From Agapanthus africanus (taxonomy: Eukaryota > Streptophyta > Magnoliopsida > Asparagales > Amaryllidaceae): a stretch of 64,000 nt of DNA. Positions 1 through 11,451 of the stretch are shown here, piece by piece (the first letter of the stretch is position 1; the number at the start of each line of letters is the position of its first letter). The notes beneath the pieces were generated by a model. The model saw nothing but the letters and a program-made list of their open reading frames with translations, was not told the DNA's origin and did no database searches. A program made the position numbers and the translations under genes. Location of the stretch: contig CM057339.1 of the NCBI GenBank assembly GCA_030015575.1, positions 697,202,761-697,266,760 of the forward strand. The letters run 5' to 3'.

Positions 1-1061
1 AAGAAGGAGAAGAGAAAGAAGATTGGGTGGTGCAAGGATTTATTTTCGGCAAAAATTTGCAAGTTGTTAAAAAAAATTTCCCCTTTTTTTAATGTGAGAT
101 TTTGCAAAAAGATTTTTGAAAAGAGACTTGTGACACAAATGCAATCAACCACAAATGCACAATCAGGCCTAGATCTAGGATCACCTAGGTCAGCTAGACA
201 ACTCCTAACTGTTCCAAAGGGCTAGAAATAGGACCTCAAACCGCCTCTTCACCACCAATTGCGGCCAGGTAAGTGCCAGGTAAGTGGGAGGCTCCCCGCT
301 ACAAGTAGCGGTCCTAATTAAGTAACCACTTGCCTTAGACACACTTTCCTAGACACCGCAAAGTCAGGTTAGGATTAACGGCCGATGCCTATAACTAGTC
401 CTCTGTCCTATTGAGCTCGAAGTCCTTAGGGCTGAGTCTAGCATTTTTTAATTAAAGATTGGTCAATGCAAATGCCTTATGTGATTTCTGGGGTCCTGGG
501 AAGGGTGATGAAATCCTCACCCAATCTGAATTGGTCAAAAGCCCCTTAAAGTCCGATTAAAGATATGCAAAACAGTAAATCACTTGCAATCAAAGATTTT
601 TATTTTATGCGCGGCGCAAAGAATTCTGCAGAAAATCAATTATTGGAAGGGGGAAGATTTTTTAGCGCAAAGAATCCTGCAAAAGATTTGGCAAAAAGAT
701 ATATGGGGATTTGCAGAGAGGGGGAAGAGGAAACAAACAGTGAATTTTCGCGCGCTGATGTGGCAGTGGGACAGCGGAACCTCGGCGGGAAACGGCTTGC
801 GCGGCGGAAAGGCGGCGGAAATGAAGCTTCAGGTCTCGGAAAAAATTATGCTACTCTGATTTCCCAATTCCTTTCTGTTATGATGTACCTTTTTCTGTTT
901 AGCACTCTGGATCTTTCCAGATCCGTCGATCCTGCAAAGATTCACAAAAAAAATACCTTTCAAACAATAAATGATAAATTTTTTATAATTTTTCTTTTTC
1001 TGTTTTTATGATTTTTTTAATTTAGATTAACCCGAAATTGCAAAAAGGAAATACTACGCCA

Positions 1062-1079
1062 TCCCCTGCAACGGCGCCA
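1062..1079 (-). promoter_or_regulatory. Primer-binding site of B2 (tRNA-Asp type)
   Basis: The minus strand reads TGGCGCCGTTGCAGGGGA, two bases after the LTR end. It matches the complement of the plant tRNA-Asp 3' end except for one base. Plant Athila-lineage elements usually prime from tRNA-Asp. Confidence 0.85.
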
Positions 1080-1081
1080 TT

Positions 1082-2029
1082 TGATTTCTCTCAAAAACTA
1101 TCTATGACCGCAATCAAGAACGGCGTCGCTTTGCAGCGAGCCGGTGAGTACTGGTCGGTCCACAGGGATGTTGTGAATTTCCTAATCGCTCTTACGAGTT
1201 AATTCCAAACGGTGTGAATGGATTAATTAAATCTAAAAACTAAATTAATCTTGGGCAATTGACTTAAAGATCTAACTATCTAACTAGGGCAAGGAATTAA
1301 ATTTAATCTAGGGCAGAGAATGAAAAATTACCTAAGGCAAGAATTGAAATCATTTACTTACTTTACAGATAGTTCTCTCCTAATATCAACACAAGGTTGT
1401 CAGATCTGAATTCATGATATGAAAAGAGACATCGATGCTCTCCAAAAGAAATCTAAATTTTATTCATAGAAAGAGGCATAGGGAGGCATAGCCTTTACAA
1501 GGATTTAGAGTTTCTATTTATAGAGGATAGGAAACCCTAGGTCACGATTGATTCGCACGTCTACATTTTCCAAAATATCCTTAGGAAGACCTAGTCAAAG
1601 TAGACTCCAAGCTTGGGTAAAATTTTATGTCTCTGTCTCTTTAAAAGGAAGAATTGGGCCTTGAAATTTCCTTTGTTGGCTCTTCTGTCTTTGGGCTTCC
1701 TTATTATTTGGTTCTTTTATTAAAATAGCTTCTATGTTTCTTCCAGATCTCCAGTGAATAATTGCGGTGGACTTTTAACCGTTCGCTTTTAATCTTGGAC
1801 CCTGCATTGCCTTGTACTTTATGAATTTTATCTTTGATGTAGGCTTGATCAAGAGTCTTCTGTTTGTTGGTCAAAGTCCACTTTTGCATCATTTTCTCAT
1901 CGTTTTCACTGTTTTCTGTCCAAGGACCTGTAACCTGTAATATGTAGCAGACATGCGTCAAAAGCACCTGTTTATTTATAAAACGAATAAGAATGGGGAA
2001 TATAATAATACAATATTATGGTGTGAACA
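1082..2029 (-). repeat. 5' LTR of element B2 (948 bp)
   Basis: Read on the minus strand the LTR starts TGTTCACACC and ends GAAATCA, followed by AA and the primer site. The boundary at 2029/2030 is where the 3' region of A-minus resumes (compare 47660-47690 of A-plus). Near its start it shares the stretch 'tctgct...caggttacagg' with the LTR of element B, so the two are related subfamilies. A TATA-like box lies at 1515-1522 on the minus strand. Confidence 0.8.
1515..1522 (-). promoter_or_regulatory. TATA box candidate in B2 LTR
   Basis: TATAAATA on the minus strand inside the LTR, at a position similar to the TATA candidates in the LTRs of A and B. Transcription from it is inferred. Confidence 0.5.
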
Positions 2030-2787
2030 CTGCCTTGGCGATAACAAAACCAGTGTTCATTTTTCTGCATCATTTTTATATTTTATTCATTTTTTTAATT
2101 TCCTTCATACTTTTGGCTTTAAGACGAGCATTTCAAGGTATCCTCTGCTATCCCGGGTTTCAAGACGTGTGTAAGTACGAATAGTAGGGTATCAACGTTC
2201 AAATGTTTGGCTTCCAGAATATGAACTATTTTTCAGACTTACTTCCTTCATCTTGGTTTTCTAGTTCGTATCCTCAGATTAGTGACTTCCTTCTATCCTC
2301 AGATTAGTGACTTCCTTCATCTTACTAACCCTTGGGACAACGGCTCATAACTACTTATTACTAGTTCGTATAAGAAAACTTCTAATTTTCTTGGTTTTCT
2401 TAAATTTTTCTAATCTCAAGGATGTAATTTTTCACTATCTAATCTTTTATTATCTTATTTATGTACAAAAATATTTTTTTTAATTTTTTTGAAATTTTTT
2501 AAATTTTTATAGGTTTTGAAAAATGTTTTGTGCTTATGCGAAGTGATATGCAAATGATGCGAAAATAAGCACAAACCTTCCCCAAACTTGTTTTCAATAG
2601 TGTCCTCACTGTTTCCATTTGCTAGATCTCACAAAACCTGTAAGCCTGGGAGGAAATTTATTAATGGGGGCAAAATATATAAGTGAAGATCCTCCCCCAA
2701 ACTTATTCTTGGCTCATCATTTTGTGTAAAAATTTTCTTTTCAAGAGCCAGATTATACCCCCCCAAACTTGAGTTAAGCCATATTAA
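2030..2787 (-). other. 3' untranslated region of A-minus
   Basis: AT-rich, no coding. It is homologous to 47062-47700 of A-plus in reverse. It contains three polypurine-like tracts of the AAGTTTGGGG type on the minus strand (about 2578-2592, 2692-2709, 2757-2774). The ORFs at 1953-2184 that run into it are chance frames. Confidence 0.75.
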
Positions 2788-3318
2788 TCACATGAGGGGG
2801 TCAAGAATCATTGGTCGATACCAAGCTTTGCAAAGACCGAAAGTTAACTCCAACCATTCGAAAATTTTATCAATGTAGTGCTCAGGTTGGTGGAAGAAGA
2901 AGTGGGGAAAGGGTAAGTGGTGGAATAGAATGTGTGTGCGTCTCATATTGGAGAGACGATGCAGTGAATGTGATGGATTGCTCGCATTCTTTTTACAGTT
3001 CAGAAGAAGGGGTGGAGGTTCAATTTCATTGATTTGGAGATGATTCATCTCAACACCCGTGTCATTCAAAAATGCGAGTTCATCAGCGAAGATCTCCTCA
3101 AAAGTCTCATCAATACCCCAAAGAATAATGTCATCACAAAGCGCGGGGTGATCTTCAGACTCTAAAAACAATTCATAATTAGTGTTAGTTGTTGACCCGG
3201 ACAACTCGGTGGAAGAGTCCGTATGTGTATGATACATAGTTGGGTCAAACAACAACGTATGAAAAGAGTCAAGATCAGTATCATGAGGATCGTCAAATTC
3301 GCTGCTGTCGACAGCCAT
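2788..3318 (-). CDS. Orphan ORF-X downstream of protease, 176 aa
   Basis: An open frame of 176 codons that I cannot assign to a known family. The start codon overlaps the stop of the protease ORF in a TAATG arrangement (3316-3320), which fits coupled termination and reinitiation or simply a former single frame. Its second half is clearly related to the C-terminus of the ORF in element B (37758-38330). Both have an acidic stretch containing EIFADELAFLNDT, then EIEPPP, a basic/His-rich linker, and a hydrophobic end with FFHQP, FEWL and LTFGLCKA. The N-terminal half is acidic and Ser/Thr-rich. No zinc finger or catalytic motif is visible. The hydrophobic end could be a membrane segment, but I do not call it an envelope gene. 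It sits where reverse transcriptase should begin. Confidence 0.55.
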   Translation of the reverse strand: MAVDSSEFDDPHDTDLDSFHTLLFDPTMYHTHTDSSTELSGSTTNTNYELFLESEDHPALCDDIILWGIDETFEEIFADELAFLNDTGVEMNHLQINEIEPPPLLLNCKKNASNPSHSLHRLSNMRRTHILFHHLPFPHFFFHQPEHYIDKIFEWLELTFGLCKAWYRPMILDPLM

Positions 3319-3965
3319 TAAGTCGACATAACAGACTGAGCAGTAGGTTCGGAGGGTACACTTCCCAACTTGTAAATGTTTAGCTCAATTGACCTATTCC
3401 CGAAAGATAGGGTCATAGAGCCATTACGACAGTTGATTATAGCATTGGAAGTGGCCAAAAAGGGGCGACCTAAAATCACCGGAATTTGATTCCGCGGGTT
3501 CGCTACAGGCTGTGTATCAATTACAATAAAATCCACAGGGAATACAAATTCCCCGATTTTTATTAACACATCTTCCAGTTCACCCCTAGGTTTGGTGCTT
3601 GATCGGTCAGCCATCTGGAAAGTGCAATGGGCTGGTTTCAAGTCTCCGATCCCTAACTGCTCATAGACTGAGAAAGGAAGCAGGTTAACACTTGCGCCAA
3701 GGTCTAGTAGAGCACGATTGATGTGTTTTCCCCCAATAGAAATGGAAATAGTAGGATAGACAAGATCCTTACGTTTCCTCGGTAATTGTTGGGGGAAGGC
3801 TGTGTCTACTGTCTTTGCCATGAATATCTTCTTGGGCACTTGAGTCTTCCTCTTTCTAGTGCACAAGTCTTTAAGAGTTTTCGCATAAGTGGGGACTTGT
3901 TGGATTGCATCTAGAAGAGGGATGTTGATGTTAACCTGTCTCAAGATTTCAGTGATCTTCTCCAT
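3318..3965 (-). CDS. Athila-type retropepsin ORF, 215 aa
   Basis: The ORF starts MEKITEILRQ and contains the retropepsin signature LLDLGASVNLLP at about residues 86-97, then VILGRPFLAT at about residues 163-172. DLGAS in place of DTGAS is usual for the Athila lineage, so this should be the polyprotein-cleaving aspartic protease. It aligns along its length with 43280-43890 of A-plus. The frame is open although gag, directly upstream, is frameshifted several times. The stop overlaps the start of ORF-X. In A-plus the homologous frame reads on into reverse transcriptase; here that part is absent. Confidence 0.75.
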   Translation of the reverse strand: MEKITEILRQVNINIPLLDAIQQVPTYAKTLKDLCTRKRKTQVPKKIFMAKTVDTAFPQQLPRKRKDLVYPTISISIGGKHINRALLDLGASVNLLPFSVYEQLGIGDLKPAHCTFQMADRSSTKPRGELEDVLIKIGEFVFPVDFIVIDTQPVANPRNQIPVILGRPFLATSNAIINCRNGSMTLSFGNRSIELNIYKLGSVPSEPTAQSVMST

Positions 3966-5806
3966 ATGTGGACTCGATTTGTTAGCCCTTAACCGATTAG
4001 GATAAGGTGCTTTAGCAATAAGCGCTGGTCCATCATAGGAGAAGGAAGTGTATGTGGACCCGATCCCAGAATAGAAGTGGGGATCGTCGGTGGTAGACTA
4101 GAAGAAATGGGCTGAGGTGGCGAGCCTTGTGGGAAACGAAGAATAGGCTCGCAAGAAGGTGGTGGGGTAGAAGAACTGGGGTTAGAATTAGAAGTAGAAG
4201 TGGAAGGAAATGTCTCAGCCGGGGTATCATCGATAGATTTTTCCGTGTCATCAATCTCTTCCCCAACGTGATTGTCAAGCACTCTTCCAGATCTCAACGT
4301 GATTGCATTCACATAATGTGAATAGCCAGATTGGGTAGAGGTTGAGCTGGAAGTTTCTCTTTCTCTCTTGCACTCATTTTAGCTTTTAATCGTGCAATTT
4401 CTTCTTCCATCGATTTAATAGTCTCGCTTTGAGAAGTGGAGTTTCTCTTTATATCATCGACGGAAGTCTTTATTGTTAAAAGCAAGTTCATGAATGAAGA
4501 GGATTCATCAGTACCGGTCAACTGCAAAGGATTAGACGGTGCAGGTGTGTTGACCAGATTTTGGAAGTTTTGTGCTTGGAAGGGGTGCTGACTCAATGAA
4601 AGTGGTTGCTGTTGTGGTGGAGGGACCCTTTGGAAATTGTTTTGGGTTGGAACCGTGTTTTGAGATTGTGATTGGTTCTAAGCAAAGTTAGGGTGATTCC
4701 TCCAACCCTGATTATATGTGGAAGAAAATGGATCGTTTTTAGGTCTTCGAAAAGCGGCATTGGTATGCTCGTGACCTTGAAACGGAGAATTTCGTGGACA
4801 TTCTTCCGTGAGATGAGAAGGATCAGAACGGCATCCACATACAGTTTTGGAGAGTGACATTTGATTTAGGGCGGCAGCTAAAAATTTGTTTTCCATATTG
4901 TCGAATTTCTTGTGTAAAGCTGAAATTTCAGCTCTAACTCCTATGGAAACATCCGATTGGTTATTGCCCCCCTAGACGATTGACTCACACCCTCCCACTG
5001 TAAAGATTTTTCAGCGAAATCTTCTAGGAATTTCCAGGCTTCCCCATCATCTTTGGTCATGAAGTTGCCTTGACACATTAATTCAAGGGTCTGTTTTGTG
5101 TTAGGATTAATGCCCTCATAAATGATTCGGCACAGTTTCCATCTGGGGATTCCATGATGTGGACATTGAAATAACAGATCCTTAAAGCGTTCAAGACATT
5201 GTGAAAATGTTTCATTTGGAAGCTGGGTGAATTAATTGATTTCGTTACGGACTCGAGCTGTCTTATGATTTGGGTAAAATTTCTTAAGGAATGCTTTGAC
5301 GAATTCTTCCCAATTCGTAATGGAATGTGCGGTAGTGTTATACAGCCACTTCTCGGCTATATCGCACAAGGTAAATAGAAGAAGACGAAGACACATAGCA
5401 TCCACAGAAAGCTGTGAAGTACCCATCATTGCGCATACATTTTCAAATTTGGTGATAAAGACATATGCGTCTTCAGACTCGAGACCGTGATATTTGGGTA
5501 GAAGGTTGATGTATTAGGGTTTAATCTGAAAATTGTCCCCGTTGGCTGGTGGAATGGAGAGACAGGTCGAAAGAGGACCTCGTGTAGGATAGCACCGCTT
5601 TTGGAGAGAGATGCGGGGTGGATTCTGCGCACCAACGGACGGCGGCAGAGTAGTGGTAAAGAAGTTCAATGGAGAATCGTCCATCGAAATGGGTGTGGTG
5701 GTGGGTAAAGAAGAAGTAAATGTAGAAATACTGACTTCGGAGTCGATCGGGGGGAACGCGGACTAAACGGGCACTAGAATCCCGTGTCCAGCCTATCTTG
5801 CACTAA
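3966..5806 (-). pseudogene. Gag of A-minus, broken by several frameshifts and stops
   Basis: Fragments in different frames cover the Athila-like Gag. 5232-5429 holds the capsid-like core (MMGTSQLSVDAM, EKWLYNTTAHSI, FLKKFYPNHKT) and ends at a stop. 4678-4896 holds the zinc-knuckle region (SDPSHLTEECP), in which one of the knuckle cysteines of A-plus reads Arg. 4309-4596 holds a Gln/Asn-rich and coiled-coil part, and 3989-4312 a Ser/Pro-rich linker. The position of the A-plus start codon carries no ATG here. Homology with 41387-43270 defines the extent. The remaining track-like ORFs in this stretch, on both strands, are shadows. Confidence 0.8.
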
Positions 5807-6127
5807 AAGGGTTTAGTACAAGTGGCAGCGTAGATATAATTAGGGGAAATGATATGATTGGTGTTTGTTTTGAAAATATACGGATTTTTGAAAAAAATGA
5901 TGCGATCACAACAAATGCAACAAGCAAAATCCTAATTCTAGTGGTCACCTAGGTCAAAACTCTAGACCGCTCCTAACTGCAAAAAGACAAGACGCAGGAT
6001 CAATCCTCCGCTGCCTCTTTGTCTTTCTTGTGGCCAAGTAAGTGCCAGGTAAGTGGGAGGTTCTCCACTACGTAAGTAGTGGGCCTAATTAAGTAACCAC
6101 TTGCCTTAGACACACTTGCCTTAGACA
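5807..6127 (-). other. Leader of A-minus, gag-proximal part
   Basis: Untranslated leader between the solo-LTR insertion and gag. It contains the hairpin CCACTAC-GTAA-GTAGTGG at 6065-6082, flanked on the plus strand by GGGAGGTTCT and GCCTAATTAA, plus splice-donor-like AGGTAAGTG copies at 6046-6058. Confidence 0.75.
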
Positions 6128-9100
6128 TGTCACGTCCCGAAAGTACGGAACATGACCGGCACTTAAACTACGAGACGTCTTGAGACATACGTAATCTAAG
6201 TAAGCCGAAAACCCAGAAATCCAAACCAAGAAAAGTAGTAGAGTGAAGGAAAACTAATTTAAAACAAGTAGTTTTAATAGCATAAGCCGAATTATGCGGT
6301 TTTTAAAAACATCAAGTATTTTCTGAAAATTTCGACAGAGTCTCCTTTGTAAATACTGCCCCCCCAAACGGAAAACAATATGAATAGTATACGAAATCAA
6401 AAAAAGGGCATCCCCAAGCGGGAGCTAGCTCTTCGTCAATCGACGGCCACAACCACACAAGCAATATAATATACAACGCCAAGGGCGAGGATCAAAACTC
6501 AAATAGAAACTCAAAACAACAAGAAATCCACAGAAATACAACGCGCGACTCTAAGGTCGAAAGAATAAACATCACTGGTCTCTATCTCAAATAAATACAT
6601 GTTTGGTTGATGGAACTTCTAGATACAACGGAATAATGATATACAAGATATATAATGGGGGTACGATACAAGTAAACCCACCTACTAGCAAATCACCCGA
6701 AGGAAACTATGCCCGCAAAGCCGTAATGAAACCTGTACGGCAAACCTGCAAGAAACTGGGGCACAACGGGGGTGAGTTGCCAACTCGTGAATAGAAAAAC
6801 ATCTACGAAAAGAAATCGCATAAATAACGCAATCCTAGGTCAATGATCATAATATATCCTCAAGTATATAACCAGCAACCCATAACAATGGTTAGGGCAA
6901 ATATCTAACCCAAGTGTAATTCCATGTGCCCGTGTCAGTGCCTCAGGTAGCAATGTACCATATGGATGATGTATGAATGCATGAAACAGAATGCATGTAC
7001 TGAAGAAAACTGCTTTCATAAATCAGTGAGATTTCTGTATTTTAAAAGTGAGGTACCATAAATGAAATCAGCATAAAACAGTGCCCAGCATCATCGACAC
7101 AAAACAAGTGTCCAAATATCTCGATATCTCCGTATCACAATCTCTGTACCTCAATATCTCAAAATCTCAATATCTCAATCACAATATCTAGGGCGCCGTC
7201 AATCCAGACCGGCTCCTACCGTCTATCTCAAGACCACGATGGTATCCTCCGGATATTCGACGCGTCGGGTAAAATCACCGATCGGTAGTGCTCCCCTGCC
7301 GGGCTCAACATCAACAACACATTCCTTTTGCCCCGGGGTACCGCACCGGGCCCACCATGTACCCGAAACGGTTCCTCCACTCCTCGAATCGGGTCTCGAA
7401 ATCCATCAGCAAACTCATGGTGGATGGGAAAACCGCACTTTTTATTTTAAAAGAGTGAAAAGGTTTATTTATGTTTTTGCGGTTTTCCTCCAAATCCAGA
7501 AAATCTCATGGAAATCCGAATCCAAAACCTCAATAACACGTAAAATAGTGAGTATATGCATGATAATCCATGAATGCGGTATAACAATGAATAACAGTAT
7601 GCATGAAGTAGCAGGTAATAACTACAATGTCTAAACTATTAGCTAACAGGCTATGTCAAGCAATAATATTTTCTAAGGTGTACGTGACATGGCAATTACC
7701 GATGAAGATGTGTGTGAGCCGGCAAGTAAGTGTACGCGGTACATACGCATCATCGGTAATGGTGCTGGTGTCCTAACAGCATGATATCAATAATGGAGTA
7801 TGAAACATAATATAAGCATGCGATGCGAAGCGAACCACAATAATGAGCGGGAGCTGAATACTAGACGCAACTATAACTAATCTGCATTAATCTAATATAA
7901 GTCCTACAAATGGTGCCTTTTGAAATAACACGAATCATGGGGTTTTGAAAATAGGGACTACGGTGTTTTTATGAAAAGATACGTCTTTTGAAATATCCGT
8001 AGGATCCCTTGGGCTGTCTTTTAAAATACCCACGATTCGTTAGTTTTTGAAATAGGTAAGAATCGAATCTAATCTAACAACTAAACTAAACTAAAGGGCT
8101 AAGCTAACCAGCTGGACTACAGGTAAAGAAACCGCCTAACATCTGAGTCGATACATATACATACCTGTATATATATTAGTCGGTGATCCCGCCTCAATAA
8201 TATCATATCCGATACCATATCTATAATCAGACATCCCAAGTCAAGAGTGCGGATCAATCATCAAAATATAGCTCGTACGTAAATCCGTCGTACGGCATCC
8301 CCAAATCTGGGTACGGGTTAATATCATATTCATCACACTATTCATTTGGTATCCTCTTTATCCAAGATCATAGTCCAGGGCACTGACCTATGTCTATTAC
8401 AATACTAATATCATCAATATAGTCATGATCTGACTACTGATCGACAGTCTCATACAAACCGATATCATAACCACAAAACAAATCTCATCGACTCAGCTCA
8501 ATCCCAAGTATCGTCCTCATATCCGTATGTGAACACATAGTCCCATACCCATGTGAACACATAACTATAAAGAATCCCATGAGCACATATAAATAGGAAT
8601 GTATGCAAGTATGTATGTGTGTATGTATGTGTGTATGTGTAGTGCAACACTACCCTATGGTTCGCAACACTAAGGTAATCCAACACACCAATGTCCATCA
8701 TAATATCGTTATTAATCCCAAATAACATATAATAATTGTTGGTGTGTATACGCATCCGTATACACCACCACGGACTGCGGGGGTGCTATATGCCATCCAC
8801 CCGACTTCTCCCCGTAGATATAAATCTACTCACCTGGTCCTCGCTCGCCGGTGCCGACGTCTCCATGTGCTTGCTTGCCGTCTCGAAGTCCACATGGGGG
8901 TACCTACATATCATAACGCACCGCATCGCATTAAAATCCGACTCATGACCAAAACGACACACGAATCCCACATAGGTCAAAACCTATGGCTGCTTCCACA
9001 AATCAACCCAAAAACCCTCGACATCGGCGTACAAACGTCAGACCATCGAGAAAAACCCAAATACACTCATTTGCACATTCACGAACACTAATTTTAATAT

Positions 9101-10783
9101 AAAATAGGTTAAAACTCACAAAAACCCCAAATTCACTTTAAAAGCCGTTTTTCCGAAAAACTAGCAAGCAAAATTACCCGTTTTAGTACAAAACTCGACG
9201 TTTAAACAATTCTAGCGGCCATAATACTTATTAAATAACTTAAATAAGTCATATAACCCATAACCACAATTTAATCTCATCAAACTATATACGTTCAAAA
9301 AAACTAGTTTGCAATTTTACCCAAATTTCAACCATTTTAGCAAAAATGCATAAACAACAATTTAGTTTGGATTTGCATGATCTAAAATATTAAAATACAA
9401 TTTAAAATGTTAATAATACCATGGATACCCTAATTAGATTTTTATCCCAATTGATTAATTAAATTCCCAAAACCTAGTTAACCAAATTAACACAATTAGC
9501 AAAATTTTAGACTAACAAATAGCAACTAGTAACCAATTTGGGTTTTGCATTCAATTAACATGCTAATCTACCCATTAAAACCATGATCAAACACTACAAA
9601 CTCTAACTTGATCACAACCCACTCTCTTGAATTTTTCAAAATGAGCAATTCCAATCCAAACTATACATGAAAACACTAAATTAACACTAATTTGAGCCCA
9701 CTAAGCAAAGTAACCTCTTAAATTTGGTTTGTATAATAACTAGATAACAAAATAACTTAATTAACCTAATAATGGTTTTCCAAACCCTAATTCAACTCAA
9801 GCCATAAACTTTAAAAAAAACCAGTATGCAAATAGCACTAAAATTAACACTAAAACAACTCAATTAAAGAAATCTAACAATAAGAATTTAAATGGGTAGA
9901 AATTATACCTTAAAAATCTAGAGATCTAGCAAGAAGAATTTGCCTCCAATGATGGCTTCATAATACCATGATTCAAGTTATAAAAGCTAAGGAGAATGGG
10001 ATGAAGAATGGCAATTAATTTGTGAGATTTAAATTGGATTTTGGAGCAATTTTTTGATTAAAATTGAAGGAAATGAAAAGAGGAAAGTGAAGGGGGAGGA
10101 GCTGCAGATTTTCGGCCAGGGGGTGATAGGGGGGATGGTGTGGGTGTTGTGCAAAATTTTTCAAGTCAACCCCCCTCAAATCAAGATACACTAAGCCTCC
10201 AAAACAATACATCTTAACATATACCTTTAAACTCTATTTCACACATACAAATGAGATGGAGAAAATTTTTTTTGGGGGGGGGGGGAAGTGGGCTGTTGAT
10301 GGTGGGCTCGTCCATGGAGGGGTGAGGGTGTGTGTGAGTGATTACAAAAAGAATTCCATGCAAAATGACCCCCCACAATATCATATTTGCAAGTTTTAGT
10401 TCAAATAATTAAAATTTTAATTTTCCGTCGATTATAACTAAATATAACTTAAAATAAAATACTAAAAATTTATATTACAAACTAGATTTTAGTTGTCATG
10501 GTTCTATAGATTAAAATTAGCCCAAAGAAATTTGTATTTATCGCTAATTTAATGTATTTTTACCGGCTTAAAATAATATTAAAAAATTGAAAAATTAGGG
10601 AAAAATTTTAAATGACCAGAATTTTATAAGTAACTCATTAGCTACTAAAAACTAGCAATTACCTATCCAAATTAGGTATAATTAGGCCTAAACTGCAAAA
10701 TAACAAAAAGACGATTTACGGAAAAATACCAAATTTTCACCGATTTTCGGGAAAACACCAAAACGATTTTTCAAGGCATTACA
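6128..10783 (-). mobile_element. Solo LTR, probably of a Tekay-like chromovirus (4,656 bp)
   Basis: The insert is flanked by a perfect 5-bp direct repeat AGACA (6123-6127 and 10784-10788) at a point where the A leader is otherwise continuous. Its ends are TG...CA: on the minus strand it opens TGTAATGCCTTG and closes CGGGACGTGACA. Such CGGGnCGTnACA ends and this unusual length fit Tekay/Del chromovirus LTRs, from which I infer the minus orientation. No gag or pol domain is visible. Inside there is a TATG/TGTG microsatellite at about 8600-8642 and a run of 12 G at 10274-10285. ORFs such as 7239-7634, 8498-8755 and 8744-9091 have no recognisable domain and are likely chance. Lineage is inference; the TSD and ends are seen. 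Confidence 0.75.
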
Positions 10784-10788
10784 AGACA

Positions 10789-11431
10789 CCACAAAAGAAA
10801 CGCGGATAAACAATGGATTACCCACGGCCTTCTTCTGTCCTAAGTGAGCGCGACGGTCCTTAGAGTCATCTCTAGATTTCTTTTAGTTAATGAGGGTAAT
10901 GCGGATGCAATTTTGTGATTTTTGGGGCTTAGGAAGGGTAATGAACTCCCCACCTAATCTGAATTTGGCCGTTCCCCTTAATTTCCGTATTAATATGCAA
11001 ACAACCAAAAATCAAAAACACGCACAATTTTTATTGCTTTTTGCGGCGCTGCGAATTATTTGCAAAGAAACCTGCAGCAAATTGTTAATTGGAGCAGATT
11101 TTGGAGGAGATAAGAAAGTAGAGGAGTTACCTGAGAATTTTTGTATTGTAACGCTACTGTAGAGCCGCGGTTTAGCTGCAATAAGCGCCTAATGCTGCGG
11201 ATCCGCCGCAGGTTTGAAAGATCTCTGCACCAAAATTTTACAGTTTGCCTCCTTTCACCTTCTAAGCTCTCTGGAATTTTCAGAAATTTTTTGCCACAGC
11301 TCCACAAGTTCCAGATTTCCTCGCAACAAATCACAACAACACGTTTAGTATTTGCTCGAATTTTGATCTCAAAAATTATAATGGAATAAACTTTTCAACT
11401 TAAATTTCAAAAACAAACAATTAGCGCACTA
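10789..11431 (-). other. Leader of A-minus, primer-proximal part
   Basis: Untranslated leader read on the minus strand. It carries GC-rich palindrome remnants (about 11160-11210), a 'tctgcag...ttgcaaa' block and a conserved block around 10930-10950 resembling 33365-33395 of A-plus. ORFs 10890-11162, 11056-11334 and 11141-11389 are not supported as genes. Confidence 0.7.
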
Positions 11432-11449
11432 TCCCCGGCAACGGCGCCA
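11432..11449 (-). promoter_or_regulatory. Primer-binding site of A-minus (tRNA-Asp)
   Basis: The minus strand reads TGGCGCCGTTGCCGGGGA, a perfect complement to the plant tRNA-Asp 3' end, separated from the LTR end by two bases. Confidence 0.9.
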
Positions 11450-11451
11450 TT

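Larger units (their letters stand above)
1..2029 (-). mobile_element. Element B2: 5' end of an Athila-like Ty3/gypsy LTR retrotransposon, cut by window edge
   Basis: The element is read on the minus strand: 5' LTR (1082-2029), two bases, a tRNA-Asp primer site (1062-1079), then about 1.06 kb of untranslated leader running off the left edge. The leader has the same module order as the leaders of A and B in this window: a GC-rich palindrome zone near 750-830, a block of the type 'attaccctt' near 500-540, a hairpin at 296-311 and a pyrimidine-rich stretch at 1-30. In element B that pyrimidine-rich stretch sits directly before the ORF start, so the B2 ORF should begin just left of base 1. B2 is inserted in the 3' region of A-minus. 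Only one flank is in the window, so the TSD cannot be tested. The small ORFs here (565-1011, 584-859) show no protein family and I treat them as non-coding. Confidence 0.8.

Noticed and set aside
565-1011. ORFs in the B2 leader on the plus strand
   Set aside because: Antisense to a leader homologous to other non-coding leaders; low-complexity product.
1062-1079. tRNA-Asp-like sequence as a tRNA gene
   Set aside because: Only the 18-base primer complement next to an LTR is present here and at the other primer sites; no tRNA cloverleaf surrounds it.
2788-3318. ORF-X as an envelope-like gene
   Set aside because: Athila elements can carry an env-like ORF, but this one shows no signal peptide or clear transmembrane pair, and it stands in place of reverse transcriptase rather than after integrase.
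7239-7634. ORF inside the 4.66-kb solo LTR
   Set aside because: No domain, no homologue in the window, and it crosses LTR sequence.
8498-8755. ORF with repeated Thr/Tyr/His
   Set aside because: Produced by the TATG/TGTG microsatellite.
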